NCBI GenBank assembly: GCA_024694785.1
Contig: JAILJL010000119.1
Coordinates: 1 to 5,363 of the forward strand
Direction of reading: 5' to 3'
Length of the DNA stretch: 5,363 nt
Origin: Lachnospiraceae bacterium
GTDB lineage: Bacteria; Bacillota; Clostridia; Lachnospirales; Lachnospiraceae
This document shows positions 1-5,363 of this stretch, piece after piece; position 1 is the stretch's first letter, and the number at the start of each line of letters is the position of its first letter. Below the pieces are notes generated by a model. The model was not told the DNA's origin and did no database searches. It worked only from the letters and a program-made list of their open reading frames with translations. The position numbers were made by a program, and so were the translations under genes.

Positions 1-1678
1 CCCAGTCTATCGTAACATGACCGCGTTTATATATTCCCATGATAGTCTCTCCGTGCATATTGGTGCACTCTTTCAAAAAGTTTTCCGCAAGGCACGTTTC
101 TCTGAAACTATCGGCTCTTAGATCGGCTTCCTTTCCATTAAGAATATCGCAGTAACTCTTCCCTTGCTCATTATTAAGCTCTACACATCGATACTCTTCA
201 GTACCCTCTTTTCCCTCGCTTTTTAAAATTTCAAGATATCTTTTTCCTATAGTTTCAAATTGACGATTGATATCAGTGCCATGAAATACCGTTTCCGGGA
301 ACTTTTCTTTAACTAATTTATAGAAATTATTTATATTTGAAGCACTTTCTTTTGTGATTTCGCTTTCTTCCAAGAGCTGATTTAATATATCATCCGAATC
401 TTCTTTCATCCATCTGTTAAGCAAAGCCGCATATGCATATGAGTTCTCAATAAAAAGATGCCTTGCTCCCTTAACATAAAGCTCTTCCCACGACTTAAGT
501 TCATTATTAAATGAAGTTTCATCATTCTGTACTTCTCCGCATAAAAGAATACTTTCAGGTATATCCTCAGTATCATTTCCTTCGGAATCTTCTTCAGCAC
601 TTATCAAGTTAACTCTGTTAACCTCAAATCCGACAAGGCAGCGCATTCCTTCGTACATATAATCTTCATCAGAGCGGAACAGCATATCATATACACTTCC
701 GTCATAATACTTAAGACGGAACATATACACTCTTCCCGTTTCGATTTTTTCCGGAAAACAGCTATACCCCAACCACATTTCATTCGATATATTATTCTTA
801 AAATCATCATATGCATCGTCTATGCGCCACACTTCCAGTGATTCGCAATCATCCCCCCATTCACGCTCATCATCTAATCCGAAGTATGCTGCATCATATT
901 CTTTACCGTCAATTGCAATTCTATCCATTCTAATAGAATCTCGCCAGACCATCTCCTCCGTCTGTACAAGATCTCCATACTTTTCAATAAGTTTTCCTGC
1001 AAAGTTCGGAGCACTTTGTGAATAATTCAATGCTTCCGGATCGGTATGCGCTGCGCCAAATATACCCATTACGAACTCATCTTTAAGGCTTTCGTATTCC
1101 CTTATAAAATTCTCAACCATATATGCTTCTCTATATGAATAGTACTCGCGCATATCCTCTATCGAATATGTTTCCGTAGCCTGTTCAATATTTTCGGTAC
1201 AAAGCTTATACTCTTCGGAATCTTCTTTGCCTTCGTTTCTAAGCTTTTCAAGATACATTTCTCCTGTTGTTCTATATTGATGTTCTATATCAATCCCGTG
1301 AAATACTGTCTCCGGATAATTATCTTTAATACTATGAAAGAAATACACCATTTCTACCGAATAACCCTGGGTTCCTCTATAATTTTCGTAAATCGAATCA
1401 AAAATCATATCATCTTCAGCTTTCATCCACTCATTAATGAATTGCGTAAATGCATATGAGTCTTCCACAAAAAGGTGTCTTGCACCTTTTGAATATAATT
1501 CACCCCAACGCTCCAATTCTCGATCGATACATCTTTGATAAGAATGAGCCTCTCCGCATAAAAGTATACCCGGTATGAGCTTTTCTTCCTTAGATGCCAT
1601 TCCTGCAGGCATACTGCATGCAGACAGAACAATTACTACTGCCAACAGTAGTGTTAATAAATGTTTTACCTTCTTCAT
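1..1678 (-). CDS. Two-domain TIKI/ChaN/EreA-like lipoprotein, partial at the window edge
   Basis: From ATG 1676-1678 the frame stays open for 559 codons to the window edge, so the C-terminus is missing. A lipoprotein signal peptide (MKKVKHLLTLLLAVVIVLSAC, lipidated C21) predicts anchoring outside the cytoplasmic membrane. Domain 1 (about 38-300) has the motifs of the preceding gene: GEAH (42-45), E72, GTQG (102-105), HGID (127-130) with H133, and GIFGAAH (205-211). A C-terminal segment (about 300-357) and an acidic linker (about 360-375) follow. Domain 2 (from about 378) repeats the pattern with changes: GEVQ (381-384) has lost the His, R472 replaces H133, GTQG is absent, and GIYKRGH (548-554) keeps only the last His; E411 and HGTD (466-469) remain. 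Domain 2 is thus probably non-catalytic. It resembles the upstream gene more than its own domain 1. The function is not known. Confidence 0.88.
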   Translation of the reverse strand, partial: MKKVKHLLTLLLAVVIVLSACSMPAGMASKEEKLIPGILLCGEAHSYQRCIDRELERWGELYSKGARHLFVEDSYAFTQFINEWMKAEDDMIFDSIYENYRGTQGYSVEMVYFFHSIKDNYPETVFHGIDIEHQYRTTGEMYLEKLRNEGKEDSEEYKLCTENIEQATETYSIEDMREYYSYREAYMVENFIREYESLKDEFVMGIFGAAHTDPEALNYSQSAPNFAGKLIEKYGDLVQTEEMVWRDSIRMDRIAIDGKEYDAAYFGLDDEREWGDDCESLEVWRIDDAYDDFKNNISNEMWLGYSCFPEKIETGRVYMFRLKYYDGSVYDMLFRSDEDYMYEGMRCLVGFEVNRVNLISAEEDSEGNDTEDIPESILLCGEVQNDETSFNNELKSWEELYVKGARHLFIENSYAYAALLNRWMKEDSDDILNQLLEESEITKESASNINNFYKLVKEKFPETVFHGTDINRQFETIGKRYLEILKSEGKEGTEEYRCVELNNEQGKSYCDILNGKEADLRADSFRETCLAENFLKECTNMHGETIMGIYKRGHVTIDW

Positions 1679-1691
1679 ATAAACCTCCGTA
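1668..1691 (-). repeat. 24-bp direct repeat at a translation start, copy 1
   Basis: This stretch covers the Shine-Dalgarno, the ATG and the codons for MKKV of the two-domain lipoprotein. It is identical, without a mismatch, to 2658-2681 at the start of the 319-residue lipoprotein. The sequence diverges immediately on both sides. Confidence 0.85.
1684..1688 (-). promoter_or_regulatory. Ribosome binding site of the two-domain lipoprotein
   Basis: GGAGG on the minus strand lies 5 nt before ATG 1676-1678. It belongs to a 24-bp stretch identical to the start of the preceding gene. The gap to that gene's stop is only 30 bp, which implies one transcript with independent translation starts. Confidence 0.8.
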
Positions 1692-1708
1692 AATATATAT
1701 TGGTTATC

Positions 1709-2668
1709 CTATCCAAATTGTAACTCAACCTTCGTCGGATAATTATCTATCGGTAATACATTACCTGTTAATTCGCATGTTTTAAAATCATCATATGCAT
1801 CTTTTAATAACCAGAATTCTCTTGAAATAAATTCTTCGCACCAGCTTGATATATCAAACAGGCCATAATAATCAGCATCATATTCCTTTTCGCCTATTGT
1901 AACTTTCTCGGTGCGAATCACATCCGCATACCATACCGCCTCAGTTTCCAGTATGTCTTTATAAAGCTCTTCCAATTGCTTTCGCATTGAAGGTACGGTT
2001 CCATTATACGCAACATCACTTGAAATATGTGCGTCTCCGTATATTCCCATAATGAATACGCCCGGCACACTATTACATTCTCGGATAAAGTTTTCCGCCA
2101 TGCAGTTTTCTCTGTAATTGTATCCATCTGCCTCGTTTTCTCTACGCTTGCTGTAAAACTCTTTTCCCTGCTCAATATTTTCTTCCGCAATTCTATATTC
2201 TTTGCTGTCTTTCATCCCTTTGTCTTCGAGATATCTTAAATAGCTTTCTCCCGTTGTATCATATTGATGACCGACATCCGTACCATGGAATATAGTTTCC
2301 GGGAATTTTTCTTTAATCGTTTTGAGAAAATCATAGCAAATTTGTGTAGTTCCCTGTGTTCCTTCACTGTTTTCCCACAATTTATCAAGAATATCATCTG
2401 ATTTTTCATGCATCCATATATTCATGAATTCCGCCTTCGCATATGAGACTTCAATAAATAGATGTCTTGCCCCTTTAGCATAAAACTCTTCCCATCTCAC
2501 AAGTTCTTTCTTTAATGACGTTTCATCCGAATGATATTCTCCACACAGATATATTCTTGCAGGCCCCTCTGCTTCATTCTTATCTTCTACACTGTTACCA
2601 TCCCCGCAAGCGCATAAAAACAACGTCACGACCAAAAGTAATGATATTAAATACCTAACCTTCTTCAT
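1709..2668 (-). CDS. Secreted lipoprotein with one TIKI/ChaN/EreA-like domain
   Basis: This is a complete 319-residue protein. It begins with a lipoprotein signal peptide (MKKVRY, a hydrophobic stretch 7-18, lipobox LCAC with lipidated C21) and a short acidic linker, so it should be anchored on the outer face of the cytoplasmic membrane. The body carries motifs resembling the TIKI/TraB/ChaN/EreA-like superfamily: GEYH (43-46), FIE with E73, HGTD (128-131) with H134, and GIYGDAH (208-214). Known members include haem-binding proteins, esterases and metalloproteases, so no reaction can be assigned; the His and Glu residues suggest a metal or active site. Compared with the first domain of the next gene, the C-terminus after NYP stops roughly 40 residues early. 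The start is ATG 2666-2668, because the Shine-Dalgarno lies between it and an upstream in-frame ATG. The stop TAG is 30 bp before the next gene, which is a paralogue. Confidence 0.85.
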   Translation of the reverse strand: MKKVRYLISLLLVVTLFLCACGDGNSVEDKNEAEGPARIYLCGEYHSDETSLKKELVRWEEFYAKGARHLFIEVSYAKAEFMNIWMHEKSDDILDKLWENSEGTQGTTQICYDFLKTIKEKFPETIFHGTDVGHQYDTTGESYLRYLEDKGMKDSKEYRIAEENIEQGKEFYSKRRENEADGYNYRENCMAENFIRECNSVPGVFIMGIYGDAHISSDVAYNGTVPSMRKQLEELYKDILETEAVWYADVIRTEKVTIGEKEYDADYYGLFDISSWCEEFISREFWLLKDAYDDFKTCELTGNVLPIDNYPTKVELQFG

Positions 2669-2681
2669 ATAAACCTCCGTA
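2658..2681 (-). repeat. 24-bp direct repeat at a translation start, copy 2
   Basis: Identical to 1668-1691. The two copies are 990 bp apart, exactly one gene plus spacer, as expected when a gene with its ribosome binding site was duplicated in tandem. Confidence 0.85.
2674..2678 (-). promoter_or_regulatory. Ribosome binding site deciding the start of the 319-residue lipoprotein
   Basis: GGAGG on the minus strand lies 5 nt before ATG 2666-2668. It falls downstream of the alternative in-frame ATG at 2684-2686, which would add MHTEVY ahead of the signal peptide. The site therefore supports the shorter form starting MKKVRY. Confidence 0.85.
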
Positions 2682-2708
2682 TGCATTAGTCATCCCATTC
2701 AATGTCGC

Positions 2709-2734
2709 CAAGCATTAAGTTTTACTTATGCTTG
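2709..2734 (-). promoter_or_regulatory. Inverted repeat at the predicted transcript start of the lipoprotein genes
   Basis: The minus strand reads CAAGCAT-AAG-TAAAA-CTT-A-ATGCTTG: a 7-bp perfect outer stem, three more pairs after one bulged A, and a 5-nt loop. It would sit at the extreme 5' end of the mRNA, where it could stabilise the transcript. As DNA it overlaps the expected +1 and could be an operator. It lacks a U run in either direction, so a terminator is unlikely. Confidence 0.4.
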
Positions 2735-2739
2735 TAATT

Positions 2740-2769
2740 AGTATATCTTATGCCTATATATAAATTCAA
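2740..2769 (-). promoter_or_regulatory. Probable sigma-A type promoter of the lipoprotein genes
   Basis: On the minus strand, TTGAAT (2764-2769) and TATACT (2740-2745, 5 of 6 matches to TATAAT) are separated by 18 bp. Upstream lies an A/T-rich tract with runs of T that could serve as an UP element. The predicted start falls near 2733, giving a leader of about 65 nt before the ATG at 2668. This is prediction from hexamers alone. Confidence 0.5.
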
Positions 2770-2867
2770 AAAATAAGACTTGAAAAAATATTGAATATTA
2801 TTACGTTCTGTAACTAATTTATGAACAAACCGCTAACATATTAGACAGATAGCTCCGGCTGCTTGAT

Positions 2868-3002
2868 TCACCACCCAAAATACTTCTTTATCATCATTTC
2901 CATTTCATCTGTCCCTAACGGATTCGTCGTACCGATAAACGGCTTATTCGCCCACATATTTGCGTATTCATCATCAGAAACGTCAATCGGTAATTTTAGC
3001 AT
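2868..3002 (-). CDS. Small unrecognised reading frame, possibly a coding remnant
   Basis: From ATG 3000-3002 the minus strand encodes 44 residues, starting MLKLPIDVSDDEYANMW and ending in IKKYFGW before TGA at 2868-2870. Composition and codon choice look protein-like (acidic and aromatic residues, no low-complexity stretches). However, the ATG sits inside a copy of the ATCGATGC repeat and has no Shine-Dalgarno, only a T-rich stretch. The frame is open upstream, without a further ATG, back to a TAG at 3078-3080, and that extension also reads plausibly (including CPRDEGEASRFFFF). The most likely reading is the C-terminal remnant of a gene whose front was lost or rearranged by the repeats. I do not recognise the family and there is no signal peptide. 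It may equally be chance. Confidence 0.3.
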   Translation of the reverse strand: MLKLPIDVSDDEYANMWANKPFIGTTNPLGTDEMEMMIKKYFGW

Positions 3003-3009
3003 CGATATT

Positions 3010-3068
3010 GGAAAAAAGAAGAATCTCGATGCCTCGCCCTCATCTCTTGGGCATTTTATAGCATCGAT
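3010..3068 (-). terminator. Hairpin 2 after trxA, probable terminator, second unit of the pair
   Basis: The minus strand folds over 3067-3026 with the same outer arms as hairpin 1 (TCGATGC pairing with GCATCGA) and a different inner GCCC/GGGC stem. It is followed almost at once by a T-rich tail, GATTCTTCTTTTTT (down to 3012), which makes it the better terminator of the two. Together the units could act as tandem terminators for the prfC-trxA transcript. Confidence 0.5.
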
Positions 3069-3070
3069 AT

Positions 3071-3130
3071 AAAAAAACTATAGAAATCTCGATGCTTAGG
3101 GTCCAACTTCATGAACCCCAAGACATCGAT
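3071..3130 (-). terminator. Hairpin 1 after trxA, probable terminator, first unit of a tandem pair
   Basis: Beginning about 20 nt after the trxA stop, the minus strand folds into a long stem over 3129-3089. The outer TCGATG pairs with CATCGA, a T is bulged, and CTTGGGGTTC pairs with GGACCCTAAG across an 8-nt loop. Two of the inner pairs are G-U wobbles on the minus transcript but would be A-C mismatches on the plus transcript, so the structure suits minus-strand RNA. A run of seven T (complement of 3071-3077) follows after an 11-nt gap, farther than in an ideal intrinsic terminator. Confidence 0.5.
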
Positions 3131-3149
3131 AATAGAAAATCATTGAATA

Positions 3150-3461
3150 TTACTGCAACATATTAAGAAGATCTTCCTTGGCAACTAAGCCTACGGAACG
3201 CTTTACTTCTTCGCCGTTCTCAAAAAGGATAACCGTAGGGATACTCATAACCTTATACTTCAAAGCAATATCCCTGTTCTCATCGATGTTAACCTTACCT
3301 ACAAGGAATGAATCATCAGCCTCTTCGGCTATTTCATCAACTATCGGCGAAAGCGCCTTACATGGTCCACACCATGAAGCCCAGAAATCAATCAAAATCT
3401 TCTTAGGAGATTTTAAAACTTTCTCTTCAAAATTATCAACTGTAATAACTATCGGCTGCAT
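3150..3461 (-). CDS. trxA: Thioredoxin
   Basis: This 103-residue protein is a complete thioredoxin, the small cytoplasmic dithiol reductase that is reduced by thioredoxin reductase and in turn reduces protein disulfides. The active site WCGPC is at 30-34 within DFWASWCGPCK. The buried Asp is D25, the cis-proline is P75 in SIPT, and the glycines G83 and G91 of the C-terminal half are present. Length and layout match E. coli TrxA (about 108 residues). The ATG at 3459-3461 has a very strong Shine-Dalgarno, GAGGAGGG (3469-3476), 7 nt upstream. The stop is TAA. It lies 25 bp after the end of prfC with no terminator between, so the two are probably co-transcribed. The strong ribosome binding site should let it be translated even if prfC is broken. 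The symbol trxA is by family; genomes of this group often carry several thioredoxins. Confidence 0.95.
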   Translation of the reverse strand: MQPIVITVDNFEEKVLKSPKKILIDFWASWCGPCKALSPIVDEIAEEADDSFLVGKVNIDENRDIALKYKVMSIPTVILFENGEEVKRSVGLVAKEDLLNMLQ

Positions 3462-3486
3462 AATTGTTCCCTCCTCAGTACTTTTA

Positions 3487-5076
3487 CTAATCTTTGTTAA
3501 ACTCTAACAACTCAAGATTCTTATTCCTGTCTAATGTCATCTTGATACTCCATTCATGGACAAAAAGAAGTAACGGATTACCCTTAAGGTCCTGAATCTT
3601 CTTCATATCAGAAGTACCGACAACCTTATCCATATCAGTACTTCTGTCCTTGATCCAGCGAATATACTCATATGGGAGATTCTCCATAATAATCTCGACA
3701 TTGTATTCACTCTCTAGTCTATACTTTAACACATCAAATTGCAATACCCCAACTACACCGACTATTATTTCTTCAAGTCCGCTGTTAATATCCTGGAATA
3801 TCTGTATCGCACCTTCCTGCGCTATCTGTGAGATACCCTTTGCAAACTGCTTTCTCTTCATGGTATCGACCTGACGGACACGGGCAAAATGCTCCGGTGC
3901 AAATGTAGGAATACCTTCAAAAGCAAACTTTTCCTTGGAAGATGTAATAGTATCACCGATTGAATATATACCCGGGTCAAAAATACCGATAATATCTCCC
4001 GCATAGGCTTCATCTACCATCTTGCGTTCTTCTGCCATCATCTGCTGCGGCTGTGAAAGCTTAACCGCTTTATTGCCCTGTACGTGGAAAACCTCCATAC
4101 CTGCAGTAAACTTACCCGATACGATTCGCATAAAAGCAATTCTGTCACGATGCGCTTTATTCATATTAGCCTGTATCTTAAATACGAATGCGGAAAAATC
4201 ATCCGAGAAAGGACTGATTTCTCCGATATCCGCACGACGCGGAAGCGGCGAATAAGTCATCTTAAGGAAATGCTTAAGGAAAGTCTCAACGCCAAAGTTC
4301 GTTAATGCGGAACCGAAGAATACAGGTGACAGATTACCCGCTGTTACTTCATCCTGATTAAACTCAGCAGAAGCGCCGTCAAGAAGTTCAATCTCTTCCA
4401 TAAGCTTGTCATAGTTTTCCTGTCCGATAACATCTTTGATTGAAGGATCATCTATATCATACTCGTCTTCCGAGCCTTCCCTAGTACCCTTTTGTGTATC
4501 CGAGAATATCATTACCTTCTTCGTATTTCTGTCATACACGCCCTTAAAGTTCTTACCGGAACCTATCGGCCAGTTAACCGGACAGGTTGCGATTCCAAGC
4601 TCGTTTTCAATCTCGTCAAGAAGTGAAAAGGTGTCGCGCGCTTCTCTATCCATCTTATTGATAAAAGTGAAAATCGGGATATGTCGCATAACACAGACTT
4701 TAAACAGCTTTCTCGTCTGTGCCTCGACACCCTTGGAACCATCAATAACCATAACTGCGGAATCCGCAGCCATTAACGTACGATATGTATCCTCCGAGAA
4801 GTCCTGGTGTCCCGGGGTATCAAGAATATTGATACACTATCCGTCGTAATTAAACTGTAACACGGAGGCAGTAACGGAAATACCTCTCTCCTTCTCTATC
4901 TCCATCCAGTCGGAAACCGCATGTCTGGCCGTAGCCTTACCCTTTACTGAACCTGCAAGATTAATTGCTCCGCCGTATAAAAGGAATTTCTCCGTTAATG
5001 TCGTCTTACCTGCATCCGGGTGAGAAATTATCGCAAATGTACGCCTTTTCTCGATTTCCTTTCTTATATCAGTCAC
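3487..5076 (-). pseudogene. prfC: Peptide chain release factor 3 (RF3), interrupted by an in-frame TAG at codon 80
   Basis: RF3 is a translational GTPase that removes RF1 or RF2 from the ribosome after peptide release. The frame spans 530 codons including both stops, matching E. coli RF3 (529 residues). It starts at GTG 5074-5076 with GGAGGG (5084-5089) 7 nt upstream. Visible GTPase motifs are SHPDAGKT (18-25), RGISVT (64-69), DTPGH (86-90) and NKMD (140-143). Later landmarks include FVFKIQANM, HRDRIAFMR, GVLQFDVLKYRLESEYNVE and, near the end, LLLFVHEW. The oddity is TAG at 4837-4839, between NYDG and CINILDTPGHQDF. As I recall the family, a Tyr is usual here, so one base change (TAT or TAC to TAG) would explain it. 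Translation stopping there gives a 79-residue peptide with only the P-loop and switch I. The remaining frame is undamaged, so this is a recent mutation, a sequence error or a read-through site. The true end is TAG followed directly by TAA. trxA follows after 25 bp. Confidence 0.9.
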
Positions 5077-5083
5077 TTATATT

Positions 5084-5089
5084 CCCTCC
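5084..5089 (-). promoter_or_regulatory. Ribosome binding site fixing the GTG start of prfC
   Basis: On the minus strand this reads GGAGGG, 7 nt before GTG at 5074-5076. No in-frame ATG lies near the P-loop, and the N-terminus from this GTG ([20 protein letters not shown]) matches the RF3 family, so the GTG start is well supported. Confidence 0.75.
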
Positions 5090-5104
5090 ATATATCTATC
5101 CAAC

Positions 5105-5135
5105 AAAAAGCAGTATGAGAATTCTCATACTGCTT
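5105..5135 (-). terminator. Intrinsic terminator after rpsU (perfect 28-bp palindrome)
   Basis: Positions 5108-5135 form a perfect palindrome centred on GAATTC (5119-5124). Read on the minus strand it gives a 12-bp stem with an AATT loop, followed at once by a T run (complement of A5105-5109) and then GTTG. It begins 8 nt past the rpsU stop. A short U run and no separate promoter before prfC suggest partial termination, with read-through feeding prfC and trxA; that part is inference. Confidence 0.8.
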
Positions 5136-5143
5136 ATGAAATA

Positions 5144-5320
5144 CTAGTTGTATTTACGCTTTCTGGCTGCCTCAGACTTCTTCTTGCGTCTTACGCTTGG
5201 CTTCTCATAATGCTCTCTCTTACGAATCTCCTGCTGAATACCAGCCTTCGCACAGTTTCTCTTAAATCTGCGTAACGCACTATCTAAAGTCTCGTTCTCT
5301 TTAACGATAACATTTGACAT
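5144..5320 (-). CDS. rpsU: 30S ribosomal protein S21
   Basis: This 58-residue protein starts [19 protein letters not shown] and ends in a very basic tail ([13 protein letters not shown]), which is the full usual length and layout of bacterial S21. S21 is a small protein of the 30S subunit platform, next to the anti-Shine-Dalgarno end of 16S rRNA, and it helps translation initiation. The start is ATG at 5318-5320. Two Shine-Dalgarno-like stretches precede it: an AGGA 7 nt upstream (5328-5331) and a purine-rich GGAGGGAGG 13 nt upstream (5334-5342). The stop is TAG. A hairpin terminator follows, then prfC on the same strand 67 bp further on. The long basic tail resembles Clostridia, Lachnospiraceae in particular. 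Identification is secure. Its promoter lies outside the window. Confidence 0.97.
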   Translation of the reverse strand: MSNVIVKENETLDSALRRFKRNCAKAGIQQEIRKREHYEKPSVRRKKKSEAARKRKYN

Positions 5321-5363
5321 AATTCAATCCTAACCTCCCTCCAGTTGTCAAATTGTGCACTCA

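Larger units (their letters stand above)
2999..3130. repeat. 62-bp-period array of alternating complementary segments
   Basis: GCATCGAT occurs on the plus strand at 2999-3006 and 3061-3068, with a one-base variant ACATCGAT at 3123-3130; both steps are exactly 62 bp. Between them lies the partly complementary AATCTCGATGC at 3022-3032 and 3085-3095. The region is thus five alternating segments (A-B-A-B-A), each able to pair with either neighbour. Sequence between the arms has diverged, except that each B-to-A interval is A-rich on the plus strand. I see no direct sign of what it does beyond the terminator-like hairpins listed separately. Confidence 0.75.
2682..3149. other. 468-bp stretch between trxA and the lipoprotein genes without a confident gene
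   Basis: In transcription order it holds the hairpin and repeat array (3130-2999), the doubtful 44-residue frame (3002-2868), a plain AT-rich stretch (about 2867-2770), a promoter-like pair of hexamers (2769-2740) and an inverted repeat (2734-2709) ahead of the first lipoprotein gene. I found no tRNA, rRNA or recognisable riboswitch. Confidence 0.6.

Noticed and set aside
406..816. Short minus-strand frames at 406-600 and 604-816
   Set aside because: They lie in other frames inside the long two-domain lipoprotein frame, which reads without a stop from 1678 to the window edge.
822..1025. Plus-strand open frames over the lipoprotein, prfC and trxA genes (for example 822-1025, 4436-4849, 3178-3507)
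   Set aside because: They are antisense shadows of well-supported minus-strand genes and have no ribosome binding sites or recognisable proteins.
2669..2686. Upstream ATG at 2684-2686 as the start of the first lipoprotein
   Set aside because: The Shine-Dalgarno lies downstream of it, and the signal peptide starts naturally at MKKV, as in the paralogue.
2826..2868. Weak inverted repeat (CTAA/TTAG and AGCCG/CGGTT) after the small frame
   Set aside because: The stems are short and interrupted and are followed by no clear T run, so it is not a convincing terminator.
2999..3130. CRISPR-like layout: two palindrome-ended 34-35 bp repeats separated by 28-bp intervals
   Set aside because: Only two units exist, and the repeat interiors differ in sequence and length. 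The intervals pair internally as hairpin stems, and no cas gene is nearby.
3487..4773. A separate 428-residue GTPase-like gene starting at ATG 4771-4773
   Set aside because: It is in frame with the upstream segment and lacks the P-loop and DTPGH. Its nearest GGAGG is about 17 nt away. It is the downstream part of prfC, not an independent gene.
4837..4839. Genome-wide reassignment of TAG to an amino acid
   Set aside because: TAG is the natural end of rpsU, prfC and the 319-residue lipoprotein, at the expected family ends or just before the next gene's ribosome binding site.
5346..5351. TTGACA on the minus strand as the -35 of an rpsU promoter
   Set aside because: The matching -10 would fall between the ribosome binding site and the ATG, with no TATAAT-like sequence there, so the transcript would lack its Shine-Dalgarno.

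Overview
The window looks like chromosomal DNA from an AT-rich Firmicute, most likely a Lachnospiraceae-type Clostridia. The evidence is a 58-residue S21 protein with the Clostridia-type basic tail, strong GGAGG-type ribosome binding sites, an RF3 and a thioredoxin of Clostridia type, and lipoproteins with Gram-positive style lipoboxes. Every gene I can support is on the minus strand, so transcription runs from high to low coordinates.

Right part (5363 to 3150), housekeeping: rpsU (S21), then a perfect 28-bp palindrome followed by a T run (terminator), then prfC (release factor 3) and trxA (thioredoxin) 25 bp apart. prfC reads as full-length RF3 (530 codons including both stops) but carries an in-frame TAG at codon 80, between the switch I region and the DTPGH motif. 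The downstream 450 codons are otherwise intact.

Middle part (3149 to 2669), about 480 bp without a confident gene: directly after trxA comes a 62-bp-period array of complementary segments. It folds as two tandem hairpins with T-rich tails on the minus transcript. A short unrecognised reading frame that looks like a coding remnant follows (stop at 2868), then a likely promoter and a hairpin near its predicted +1.

Left part (2668 to 1): two adjacent genes for secreted lipoproteins of what looks like the TIKI/ChaN/EreA-like superfamily (GExH, Glu, HGxD and GxxGxAH motifs). The first is a complete 319-residue single-domain protein. The second starts 30 bp further on and stays open for 559 codons to the window edge. 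It holds one intact domain and then a second copy that has lost several of the family's conserved residues. The locus therefore carries three domain copies in two genes, and it looks like a local expansion by duplication and fusion.
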